Source: Terebella lapidaria (lineage: Eukaryota > Annelida > Polychaeta > Terebellida > Terebellidae). Taken from it: a DNA stretch of 64,000 bases. Position numbers and translations under genes: made by a program. The stretch lies in contig OX424556.1 of the NCBI GenBank assembly GCA_949152475.1, forward strand, positions 930,001 to 994,000, written 5' to 3'. The notes beneath the pieces were generated by a model, which worked only from the letters and a program-made list of their open reading frames with translations, did no database searches and was not told the DNA's origin. Shown here in pieces: positions 50,515-60,706 of the stretch; the stretch's first letter is position 1; each line of letters opens with the position of its first letter.

Positions 50515-51455
50515 ACTGGTTGAATTCAAGGTCAAGAGAATATTCAGCATATATAACATTAAGCATATATCATGTCCACAGTTGATTGCTAAGCTGTAAG
50601 TTCAATAATCAGAGAGAGATTAGCAATTTTATGCTGTAGCCTTGAAAATGAAGGGGCAAAGGTCAAATTCAAGGTCATCAAAATATTCAGTGTATATCAT
50701 TTTCTATATCATGTATATCATGTCCACAATTGATTCCCAAGCCATACAGTCAATAGAGGAGCAAGATATGAGCCAGTTTGTCCTTGGACCTTAGAAATGA
50801 GGTCAGAGGTCAAGTTCAAGGTCACGAGAATATTCAGCATATATCATTTCCTATATGTCCACAATTGATTCCTAAGCTGTAAAATCGATAATAAGTGAGA
50901 TATTAGCCATTTTGTCCTGTGACCTTGAAAATGAGGTCAAAGGTCAAATTCAAGGTCATGACAATAATCTGCATATATCATTTCCTATATGTTCATAATT
51001 GATTGCTAAGCTGTAAAGTCGATAACAAGCGAGATATTAGCCATTTTGTCCTGTGACCTTGAAAATGAGGTCGAAGGTCAAATTCAAGGTCATCAGAATA
51101 TTCAGCATATATCATTTCCTATATGTCCACAATTGATTCCTAAGCTGTAGAGTCGATAATAAGCGAGATATAAGCCATTTTGTGCTCTGACCTTGAAACT
51201 GAGGTCAGAAGTCAAATTCAAGGTCACGAGAATATTCAGAATATATCATTTCCTATATGTCCACAATTGATTCCTAAGCTGTAGAGTCGATAATAAGCGA
51301 GATATAAGCCATTTTGTGCTCTGACCTTGAAAGTGAGGTCAGAGGTCAAATTCAAGGTCACGAGAATATTCAGCATATATCATTTCCTATAGGTCCACAA
51401 TTGACTCCTAGTCTCTAATCTCAATATCAAGTGAGATATTAGGCATAATGTGTCC
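50515..51455 (-). repeat. 145-bp satellite, about 6 units, minus orientation
   Basis: Units share AAATGAGGTCAAAGGTCAAA, TTCAAGGTCA and GCATATATCATTTCCTATAT. This is the cleanest stretch of the family, with several AGGTCAAAGGTCA or one-mismatch direct-repeat-1 sites in a row. Confidence 0.8.
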
Positions 51456-51910
51456 CATTATAAAGCATAGGAGAATTTAACATGGGAAAGTCCCATTTGA
51501 GCCGAGTTTGGGCCAAAATGGACCACTTCGAGCGATTCAAGCGCAACGAAATTTATAGACATCATAGGAGTACATATGAGGAGTGTTATTTATCAAAAAG
51601 AAAAAAAGTTACTGAACAGATTTTGAGAAAATGGCCGCCAAAGTCCAAAATCAGGCATTTTTCGTCGAAAACGGCCGCCATTTTGAAAAAAATGCGAAAA
51701 TCAAAAAACTAAAAAATACCTCCTTCTTGAATTATTTTTAAGTATTTTCGTGCAAAATTTCAGAAATATTCGCCTGTAAACAAAAAAGATAAAAATGTGG
51801 ACGACGACGACGACGGACGCCGACGGACGCCGACGGACGACGACGGACGACGGACGACGGACGCAACGCCATGCCAATAGGTTATCGGACCATAGGTCCG
51901 GTAACCTAAT
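51456..51910 (-). repeat. HINE-like fragment with expanded GACGAC microsatellite head
   Basis: Minus body, then an expanded (GACGAC/GACGG)n run at about 51797-51864, then CAATAGGTTATCGGACC, hairpin GGACCATAGGTCC and GGTAACCTAA. Confidence 0.65.
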
Positions 51911-52000
51911 TACAGACTCGGACGGACGACGGACGGACGACGGACGGACGGACGACGGACGGACGGACGAAATACCACGACAATAGCTTATCGGCCCAAT
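51911..52000 (-). repeat. Second HINE-subfamily head
   Basis: Another (GGAC/GAC)n run (51918-51970), then GAAATACCACGACAATAGCTTATCGG, cut off at satellite sequence near 51996. It is the inverse of the head type at 62806-62870. Confidence 0.6.
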
Positions 52001-54894
52001 GCCAACTTGGTGAAAAAATTTCAGGTCAAGGTCACAGTTCGTCCCTAATACCCCTCAGATATGTTTGTCTAGGGCCACAAGTTTCTGAGATATCGACGAA
52101 AATGGAAAATGCCGATTCTGCAAAAAATATCAGGACAAGATCGAAGTTCATCTCTAGTACCCCTTAGATATGTTTGTCTAGGTCCATGAGTCCGAAAATA
52201 ACGCTTGTTTCAATCTGCGACCCACCGTTTCTGAGATATCGACGCACCGTTTCTTAGATGCAGACTCAGCGAAAAAATTTAAGGTCGATCAAAGTTCATC
52301 CCTGGCACCCCCTAGATATGTTTGTCTAGGGCCACAACCCCCAAGATATATTTGTTCAGGGCCACGAGTCCGAAAATAACGTCCGTTTCACTCCTCGACC
52401 CACTTTTTCTGAGATATCGATGAAAACGAAAAATGTCGACTCGGCAAAAAAATTTAAGGTCGAGGTCAAAGGTCATCCCTAATACCCTTAAGACATGTTT
52501 GTCTAGGGCGACGAGTCCAAAAATAACTTCCGTATCGGTCTACGACGCACAGTTTCCGAGATATCAACAAAAATGAAAAATGCCGACTCAGCAAAAAAAT
52601 TTCAGGTCAAGGTCAAAGTTTATCCCTATTACCGTATTCCCTCGAACAAGGGCCGGGGCTTGAATAAAGGCATGCTTGATTAGCCGCTGGGGCAATCAAG
52701 CAGTCTAAAAGAATAAGCGCCGGTGTTCGAATAAACGCCAGGGGGGGGGGGGGGGGGGGTTAGGCATGGTGGACAAATATGGAATAAAAGTTCGGAAATT
52801 GCGTGTTTTGTTGTTTTTCTTTCGTGTCTCGCATTGACATCAATTCGATATTCGCCATTCTAAACAGATATGTATTACATCGCCAAAAATCATATCGAAC
52901 TTTATAAATGCCACAAATCACAAAAGGCAAACACTCATACAAAGTGATTTATCAGCGGAATATCTATATGTGCAATCACGAGGAACCTGAGGAAGAGAAA
53001 TCCGCCGAAACAGAGGGGAGCGAGATCATGCTGGACAAGAGCGACACCGAGGACAACATTCCACTTGCTCATATTATACTGCTGTAGTTGGGTGGTACAT
53101 GTGTTTGTGTGGACAATTTTCTAGTAAAGTATGACATGATTCTATGTGGTGATATGTGCTTCATCACGAAGCTCAAATTCACATGGTTTTCAACTCTGCA
53201 TCTGCGATGAATGTGTCAAATCGAAATAAAAATGTGCATTTCTGTTGATTTATTTCATGTTTTTGGTGTGTCAGGATATAAAACATGCAAGAGACGGTAA
53301 ATTTTTACTCAGTTGATCCACGATCTCAATTATTGCATCCCCTACCCCCCCCCCCCCCCCCCCTGCTCGAATAACAGCCTGTTTGAATACACGCCGGGGT
53401 TAAGCCCCTCTTTAAAAAAATAACCGCCGGGGCGCTTATTCGAGGAAATACAGTACCCCTTAGAAATGTTTGTCTGGAGCCACGAGTCCGAAAATAACGT
53501 CCGTTTCGCTCTACGAAGCACCGTTTCCGAGACATTGACGAAAACGAAAAATGCCGACTCAGCGAAAAAATAAAGGTCGAGGTCAGAGATCATCCCTAGT
53601 ACGGTAGTACCCTAAAGATAACCCTGCTCCACGGCTGAACCTGCATTTTCGATCAATGTTTGCCTTTGGGAGAATGGAATACGCTTGTCAGAGTTACAAT
53701 AAAGACATGTTTGTCTAGGGCCAGGAGTCCGAAAATAACGTCTGTTTCGCTCTACGACGCACCGTTTCCGAGATATGCAGGAAACCTATGCGTAGCGTCA
53801 GGGTACCTAATCATCGGGGGGGGGGGGGGGGGGGGGTAGGCATTGTGGACAAATATGGAATAAAAGTTCGGAAATTGCGTGTTTTGTTGTTTTTCTTTCG
53901 TGTCTCGCATTGACATCAATTCGATATTCGCCATTCTAAACAGATATGTATTACATCGCCAAAAATCGTATCGAACTTTATAAATGCCACAAATCACAAA
54001 AGGCAAACACTCATACAAAGTGATTTATCAGCGGAATATCTATATGTGCAATCACGAGGAACCTGAGGAAGAGAAATCCGCCGAAACAGAGGGGAGCGAG
54101 ATCATGCTGGACAAGAGCGACACCGAGGACAACATTCCACTTGCTCATATTATACTGCTGTAGTTGGGTGGTACATGTGTTTGTATGGACAATTTTCTAG
54201 TAAAGTATGACATGATTCTATGTGGGGATATGTGCTTCATCACGAAGCTCAAATTCACATGGTTTTCAACTCTGCATCTGCGATGAATGTGTCAAATCGA
54301 AATAAAAATGTGCATTTCTGTTGATTTATTTCATGTTTTTGGTGTGTCAGGATATAAAACATGCAAGAGACGGTAAATTTTTACTCAGTTGATCCACGAT
54401 CTCAATTATTGCATCCCCTACCCTTGCCCCCCCCCCCCCCTGCTCGAATAACAGCCTGTTTGAATACACGCCGGGGTTAAGCCCCTCTTTAAAAAAATAA
54501 CCGCCGGGGTGCTTATTCGAGGGAATACGGTACCCCTTAGAAATGTTTGTCTGGAGCCACGAGTCCGAAAATAACGTCCGTTTCGCTCTACGAAGCACCG
54601 TTTCCGAGACATTGACGAAAACGAAAAATGCCGACTCAGCGAAAAAATTAAGGTCGAGGTCAGAGATCATCCCTAGTACGGTAGTACCCTAAAGATAACC
54701 CTGCTCCACGGCTGAACCTGCATTTTCGATCAATGTTTGCCTTTGGGAAAATGGAATACGCTTGTCAGAGTTACAATAAAGACATGTTTGTCTAGGGCCA
54801 GGAGTCCGAAAATAACGTCCGTTTCGCTCTACGACGCACCGTTTCCGAGATATGCAGGAAACCTATGCGTAGCGTCAGGGTACCTAATCATCGA
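52001..54894 (+). repeat. 147-bp satellite block with a nested MITE and a 1.08-kb duplication
   Basis: Six or more diverged units (GTTTGTCTAGGGCCACGAGT and similar) to 52630, then the MITE 52632-53453, then more units. From the G-run at 52741 to about 53816, the sequence is repeated from the G-run at 53816 to about 54893 (offset 1078). Only a few base differences are visible, so the duplication is recent. Its edges coincide with poly-G. Confidence 0.75.
52632..53453. mobile_element. TA-flanked MITE, 822 bp
   Basis: The left end CCGTATTCCCTCGAACAAG and the inverted right end CTGTATTTCCTCGAATAAG are flanked by TA on both sides. Longer inner inverted repeats (AATAAGCGCCGG-type) lead to a G-run of 19 (52741-52759) and a C-run (about 53346-53363). 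There is no transposase. A second copy without its left end lies at 53816-54535. Confidence 0.7.
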
Positions 54895-54915
54895 CCCACT
54901 CCCTAATGCTCAACC

Positions 54916-54977
54916 CTAGACCCAGGTGCCCCACTCACCGAGTGCAAAGCACGAGTGAGTGGGGCACCTGGGTCTAG
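54916..54977. mobile_element. 62-bp foldback element with short target duplication
   Basis: Two perfect 23-bp inverted arms (CTAGACCCAGGTGCC... and its complement) surround a 16-base centre that can itself pair (GTGC AAA GCAC). The flanks CTCAACC and CTCGACC look like a 7-bp target duplication with one mismatch. Confidence 0.6.
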
Positions 54978-55403
54978 CTCGACCCCTGCAAACGGCTGGG
55001 CAAAACTTGAATAAAATATAATGTGAAATGTGCTGAAATGTGTATTAGATGTACTTTCGATGTGGTTTTTGTCAGATGTCTGTTTTGCACAGCTGTTCGG
55101 CAGTGGATGATTAAGATTAAGGACAGGGTCGATGAGGGTAGAAGCCAGGAATAGACCTGGGGATGCCTCACACATTGAGGATTCCGTTTTAAGTGACGTC
55201 ATATCGCCAGATGTATGGTTGCCTAGGGAGACAACGCGAAGTGATATTGATCCACGTGCTGGTTTATTTTGCGAGTGTGGAAGTCTGGTTTTAGGAAAAG
55301 CAAAAATTCCGATGGTATTTCCCGGGATTTGGAGTAGAGAAAGGTTTTGCTGAATGTATGCTATGTCGGCAATTGCGATCTGAAAACGAGCTAAATTGAC
55401 AGG
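54978..55403. other. Unassigned sequence with CRE and X-box-like sites
   Basis: Mostly unique sequence. AAGTGACGTCATATCGCC (about 55190-55207) holds a perfect CRE (TGACGTCA). GTTGCCTAGGGAGACAAC (about 55218-55235) resembles an RFX X-box. It may be a promoter, but no gene start is identified beside it. Confidence 0.3.
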
Positions 55404-55411
55404 GGTCCTGT

Positions 55412-55512
55412 TTAGACAAAGTACGTCTTTCGGGAATACCTGCTGAGGACCGCAGGTCCGAAACGGACCTGCGGTCCTCAGCAGGTATTCCCGAAAGACG
55501 TACTTTGTCTAA
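55412..55512. mobile_element. 101-bp perfect palindrome with 8-bp target duplication
   Basis: Two 49-bp arms, perfectly complementary, with an AAA loop at 55461-55463. The ends are TTAGACAAAG and CTTTGTCTAA. The 8-bp GGTCCTGT flanks it on both sides (55404-55411 and 55513-55520), so it inserted as a unit. It is almost nothing but terminal inverted repeat. A diverged relative lies at 57549-57671. Confidence 0.85.
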
Positions 55513-55520
55513 GGTCCTGT

Positions 55521-56639
55521 TCAACGTCATTTTATGAAAAATTGGTACTATCATGCTCTATAGTGACCTAGATTTTATTGAAGTAATATGATTATACTAT
55601 CACACCCTGTCAACTGTTAAGCCCTAATTTTTTTTTGGAAAGGTGGAACGCACACCCGAAGTTGCCCAATTTAACATTGATTTAAATGCAGCCAATAATT
55701 GGTCATATCAACCCATGATAGGTACCCTGACGCTCCCCTATTATCGCTCACATAAGCTGGGTTTTTTTCCATCATTACAGTAGATATACATCGAGTAGCC
55801 TTAGCAATGGTTAAATATTTATGCGAGGAACTTACTATTTCAACAAACATTTAGGACATTTATATTTGCGATAATTCAACAAACATATTTCACATTTCTC
55901 CATGCTGTTTACTAATGATGTCCAGTCTGATTCAAGATCCAATATTGTTAATTTTATGGGCGTATTCTGATTGATCCTTCCAAAAAGTTCGGTCTCCGTA
56001 GTATACAGCAAACATTTCAGTTCAAGTCAATGGGCGCGTTCCACGCACTCTGATTAATGTAATCAAGGTAATCTTTTTAATCGAAAAGTTCCCCAAGGAT
56101 GAATTTAATGAAAAAATTGCATGAAACTTGGTGATTAAAGTGATCATAAACCAGTATACGACTGATATATGCAGAACGTTGCCATGACGTTTCAACACAA
56201 CTATGTTAATTACATTAAATTGGAATAATTGTGCTGAAATGCAAGAATCGAAATCTTTTGCAAGGCATTCCCCAGACTCCGCCCCATACACTCTCCAAAA
56301 ATATATATTGATATGAAAATACCCCTAATAACAATGATAATAGCAACAATAAAAATGACATGTTTTTCAATATTTGAAAGAAGGACCATAACATTATCTC
56401 CATATTGCAGGATTAGCAAGATCGTTATATTGATTATTGGCTTGGAAAGAAATAATAGGATATTTCACGGACAACTTACTTTAAAACTTTCATTGCCAAA
56501 TATTAGGCCTACACAAAATTCTGACTCAATGATATTATAGCGCTCGCACCTCAAATGCACCATGTCGAGCTTCAAATCATCCAAGTCGGGCTCAAATCAC
56601 CTCAAAGCCTAATAGACACATGTTATTGTTATATTATTG
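55521..56639. other. Unassigned intergenic sequence
   Basis: AT-rich unique-looking sequence. Short open frames have no recognisable domain. No repeat family of the window is seen. Confidence 0.4.
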
Positions 56640-57345
56640 TAATGTTTGACACCCGCTACCTAGAGCGCAAGCACCCTGCTCTGTGGCACGGTCACGGCGG
56701 GCCTCGTAATTAATTAACTACAACCAGGTAACAGTCCGCCGAACAAGTCCGCTCTTCATACATTACTCAGATATTACACCAGAGATAATTTCTGTGTATT
56801 ATCTCTGATTACACCATCACGGTAATGTAGCCTGGTGTGACGAGCCCGGAAGCCAAGAGAGTGTTATCTGGAACCCACGCAGGTGGGCGTGTTGCTGGCC
56901 AGCCTCGCCGAGGGCACTACCGCAGGGACAGCAAGCCGGGACACCCCGGCGGTCTGCCAGAGCCTGTGTCACACCATCCCAGGGTGAGCCTGACTACCGT
57001 TCCACAGGCGTGCGCCTGACTACCGTTCCACAGGCGTGCGCCCTCGGATCGAAGGAGCCCCCCCCCCCTCCTGAGCCCCCGATTGGAAATTGCCCCCCGG
57101 GGTCCTAGCCAGGACCCTCTTAGCCAGGAAAAGGGGACTCGGAGCACATGGCCGTGCCCGCCGTTGTCCTCTCGCCTTGACTGCTCTGAGACAACTCTGA
57201 GGAAGCAAGATGGGCTGTAAAGCTTATAACACGAGAGCAAGGGCGTGACGTAAGACCATATTGTTATAGTATAGTGGAGTGAGCAAAGATCGCTAGGTGG
57301 CACATGAGCTTCGAACGTGAAGTGGCCTAAACAGGTGAGGTATCG
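56640..57345 (-). repeat. Old diverged LTR related to the Gypsy-type fossil
   Basis: In minus orientation it follows the order of the LTR at 27364-28520: ACCAGGTAACAGTCCGCC, CCAGAGCCTGTGTCACACC, CTCTCGCCTTGACTGCTC then CTGAGACAACT, GTTATAGTATAGTGGAGTGA and GATCGCTAGGTGGCAC each match the inverse LTR with many changes. A 24-bp piece around CTGACTACCGTTCCACAGGC is present twice. No internal element parts are seen, so it looks like an old solo LTR. Confidence 0.6.
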
Positions 57346-57548
57346 TACTATAACAGCCAAACTCCTATCGCAATCTTATCGCAAAATCGCCACATTAGGC
57401 CCTATACATATGAGAATATACACTGAAAACTGCGTGTGATCCCTATTTCTAGGCCTATATAAAACAAAGTTTTAAAATTTAGGCCTACTGTAACGGTCTC
57501 GACTGGTCAAACTGCAAAACAAGTTTGTTTGACAAGTGGCATATTTCA
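57346..57548. other. Unassigned intergenic sequence
   Basis: No feature recognised. Confidence 0.4.
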
Positions 57549-57671
57549 TAGACAAAGCACATATTTCGGAAATACCTGCTGATGCTCGCAGGCAGGTTGC
57601 TGATGTCCTCAGGCAGGTCCTGTGGACCTCAAGGAGCAGGTATCCCTACACGAAAGACGCGCTTTATCCAT
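57549..57671. mobile_element. Diverged relative of the 101-bp palindrome
   Basis: TAGACAAAGCACATATTTCG then GAAATACCTGCTGATG, and later GGAGCAGGTATCCC and CGAAAGACGCGCTTTATCC, match the two arms of 55412-55512 with substitutions and a longer centre. This shows the palindrome is a family and not a single accident. Confidence 0.6.
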
Positions 57672-58140
57672 ATATTTTCAGTGCTTATCAGACATCTCAT
57701 CAGCTTTGTGTCAGTAGTAGTCTGAAAGTTTAAGCCAATTAGCTATAGCCTCCTAATAGCTACTTAGCCTACTATCAGACAATTATATATCGTCCGCAAA
57801 TACGCCCATTGACTCAATTTCAATTTTTCAATTTCAATTTCAATTTCAAAAATATTTATTCAACATTCAAATTCATGTACATATTGACTGATTGATTGTG
57901 CTCGCGTTGCGTACGAGGAATTAAAATTGCGATTTGAATAAAGCATTGTTCAGTAACAATTATCTTTGATAATTAAAAACGCTATTGAATTTGGTTGTAT
58001 GCCTACTGCTCTGTTTTGTATGTTTAGTATTGAATGAACAGTTTCTGTCGGATTAGGAGGACTACTCAGGACGACTGGGATGTGTATATTTTAAAATAGA
58101 ATACGCCCATTTGTGTCGGACACGTGCTTTGTAAATGTGG
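57672..58140. other. Intergenic sequence upstream of the HPD start
   Basis: AT-rich, with short (ATTTCA)n-like repetition near 57820-57850. No gene is recognised. Confidence 0.4.
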
Positions 58141-58148
58141 ATTTTCAT

Positions 58149-58195
58149 TGGCCAATAGAACCAACACCCACTCATGAAGAGCCAATCACCTGTCG
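58149..58195 (+). promoter_or_regulatory. CCAAT-box promoter region of the HPD-like gene
   Basis: TTGGCCAATAG and GAGCCAATCACC lie about 50-95 bp upstream of the ATG at 58241. Two CCAAT boxes in this position fit a TATA-less or weak-TATA promoter. The transcription start is not determined. Confidence 0.4.
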
Positions 58196-58240
58196 ATTTT
58201 AGTGGGCCGAGCTCTTGGACAGAAACACGAAGTTGGAAAG

Positions 58241-58361
58241 ATGGTAGATATACGTGTTGTCTATGCCAATTTATGTATTTTGGCACCATGTTATGCCATC
58301 TTATTTTGTTAACTAATTGCTTTATTCGTTGCAGACTTCATACACGGATAAAGGACCAAAG
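58241..58361 (+). CDS. HPD: Probable 5' end of 4-hydroxyphenylpyruvate dioxygenase (HPD), two small exons
   Basis: The ATG (58241-58243) is immediately followed by a GT donor. After acceptor TCGTTGCAG, a 27-bp exon (58335-58361) encodes TSYTDKGPK, then donor GTGAGC. Joined, the N-terminus is MTSYTDKGPK; human HPD starts MTTYSDKGAK. HPD is a cytosolic Fe(II) dioxygenase of tyrosine breakdown. No later HPD exon is found in the rest of the window, which is repeats. The call rests on ten residues plus correct splice sites and a promoter-like upstream region, so it is provisional. Confidence 0.5.
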
Positions 58362-58535
58362 GTGAGCTTGTGGATTGTACATAACAAGGAAGAACACCGA
58401 GCCGCATCAGCCGGTGGTAAACACGCCCATGAATGACCTTGACAAAGTCGACACGATCTCGTTCTGGCCATATAATCTGATAATAGTACGCAAACGGCTG
58501 TTACATTCATGTCATTCTCGTGAAATCGGTACATG

Positions 58536-59215
58536 TGTAGCATTACAAACGCGACATGTGAGAAACCCGAACATCACGTATGTCGCTTTTCTCACAGTCA
58601 AATGCTTATTATCGCCCATGTCGCATTTTTCACGCCTGATGTGTGGAGAATATTTTATTCCAATCTGCTTGCGATATCCACATCAAAGACTTCTTAATAC
58701 GTTTCATGAACGTTATTGTTGCATAAGGAAATGTAAACAGACAGATACTTGATGGCGAATTGTGTGTTTTGCCAATGACATGCTTCGAACTCGTACTGCA
58801 CCACCGTCACCATTTGCACGACTTGAATGGAACGCAGCACATAACGCACCCAAAACATCGCTCGATGGTCAAATATCGCACCACAAAATTCTTTGTTGTG
58901 CTGTTCTGCCAGATCCCCCACCCCCACCCGATTTCAGAGCTAAATCCTGATTAAATATTGAGTGGACGTCCATGAATTGGACGAAAATATGGACATGCAT
59001 GTCGTGAATTTCACGAACAAAAGCCAGTTCAATAGCTCCGCAGTTAATGTCGGGTATTTCACGGGCATGTTGCTTTTTTCACACCGGAAACACCAACCGT
59101 GAAAAAAGCAACATGATCGGATATTTCACGTGAAAAAAGCGACATGGTCACTTTTATCACATGAGAAAACCGACCATGTCGGGATTTTCACAATATTCGG
59201 TTTTATCATGCAGCA
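58536..59215 (+). mobile_element. Solo-LTR-like element copy 1 (680 bp)
   Basis: Starts TGTAGCATTACAAACG and ends TCATGCAGCA (TG...CA). The flanks ACATG (58531-58535) and ACATG (59216-59220) match as a 5-bp target duplication. The interior is rich in CATGTCG words within local inverted repeats (GTGAAAAAAGCGACATGG). No coding. Very similar to copy 3, so young. Confidence 0.65.
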
Positions 59216-59220
59216 ACATG

Positions 59221-59303
59221 CTACATTATGGCTTATTCAGTTGACTTATTCAAATAGTAACACAATTTTAGGTTACCGAACCTATGGTCCGATAATCGAT
59301 TGG
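59221..59303 (+). repeat. HINE head fragment between two solo-LTR-like copies
   Basis: AGGTTACCGAACCTATGG then TCCGATAATCGATTGGCA. It continues as TATGGCGTTGCGTC at 60007-60020 and CGTCCGTCGTCC at 60707, so copies 2 and 3 both landed in one HINE head. Confidence 0.7.
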
Positions 59304-59307
59304 CATA

Positions 59308-60002
59308 TGCTGCATGATAAAACCGAATATTGTGAAAAGCCCGACATGGTCGGGTTTCTCATGTGATAAAAGTGACCATGTCGCTTTTTTCACGTGAAAT
59401 ATCCGACCATGTCGCTTTTTTCACGGTTGGTGTTTCCGGCGTGAAAAAAGCAACATGCCCGTGAAATACCCAACATTAACTGCGGAGCTATTGAAATAGC
59501 TTTTGTGCGTGAAATTCACGACATGCATGTCCATATTATCGTCCAATTCATGGACTTCCACTCAATATTGAATCAGGATTCAGCGCTGAAATCGAGTGGG
59601 GGTGGGGGATCTGGCAGAACAGCACAACAAAGGATTTTATGGTGCGATATTAACCAATACATCGAGCTATGTTTTGGGTGCCTTATGTGCTGCGTTCCAT
59701 TCTAGTCGTGCAAATGGTGACGGTGGTGCAGTACGAGTTCGAAGCATTCCATTGGCAAAACACACAAATCGTCATTAAGACTGTCTGTTTACATTTCCTA
59801 ATGAAAAAATAACCTAATTGAAACGTATTAAGAAGTCAAATAATCTTTGATGTGGATATCGCAAGCAGATTGGAATAAAATATTATCCACCAATCACATC
59901 AGCCGTGAAGAATGCGACATGGGCGATAATAAGCATTTGACTATGAGAAAGGCGACATACGTGATGTTCGGGTTTCTCACATGTCGCGTTTGTAATGCTA
60001 CA
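59308..60002 (-). mobile_element. Solo-LTR-like element copy 2 (695 bp), inverted
   Basis: Same element in reverse: TGCTGCATGATAAAACCG to GTTTGTAATGCTACA. Flanked by CATA on both sides (59304-59307 and 60003-60006). More substitutions than between copies 1 and 3. Confidence 0.65.
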
Positions 60003-60020
60003 CATATATGGCGTTGCGTC

Positions 60021-60706
60021 TGTAGCATTACAAACGCGACATGTGAGAAACCCGAACATCACGTATGTCGCTTTTCTCACAGTCATATGCTTATTATCGC
60101 CCATGTCGCATTTTTCACGCCTGATGTGATTGGTGGAGAATATTTCATTCCAATCTGCTTGCGATATCCACATCAAAGACTTCTTAATACGTTTCATGAA
60201 CGTTATTGTTGCATAAGGAAATGTAAACAGACAGATACTTGATGGCGATTTGTGTGTTTTGCCAATGACATGCTTCGAACTCGTACTGCACCACCGTCAC
60301 CATTTGCACGACTTGAATGGAACGCAGCACATAACGCACCCGAAACATCGCTCGATGGTCAAATATCGCACCACAAAATTCTTTGTTGTGCTGTTCTGCC
60401 AGATCCCCCACCCCCACCCGATTTCAGAGCTAAATCCTGATTAAATATTGAGTGGACGTCCATGAATTGGACGAAAATATGGACATGCATGTCGTGAATT
60501 TCACGAACAAAAGCCAGTTCAATAGCTCCGCAGTTAATGTCGGGTATTTCACGGGCATGTTGCTTTTTTTCACACCGGAAACACCAACCGTGAAAAAAGC
60601 GACATGGTCGGATATTTCACGTGAAAAAAGCGACATGGTCACTTTTATCACATGAGAAAACCGACCATGTCGGGATTTTCACAATATTCGGTTTTATCAT
60701 GCAGCA
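60021..60706 (+). mobile_element. Solo-LTR-like element copy 3 (686 bp)
   Basis: TGTAGCATTACAAACG to TCATGCAGCA, flanked by CGTC (60017-60020 and 60707-60710). Near-identical to copy 1 over its length. Confidence 0.65.

Noticed and set aside
52001-54894. CRISPR array or similar regularly spaced system
   Set aside because: Regular units are satellite repeats of about 147 bp with no short repeat/spacer alternation, in a spliced eukaryotic genome.
57020-57360. Protein-coding frame of 147 codons on the minus strand
   Set aside because: The stretch aligns with the inverse of the Gypsy-type LTR at 27-28 kb, so it is read as an old LTR, not a gene.
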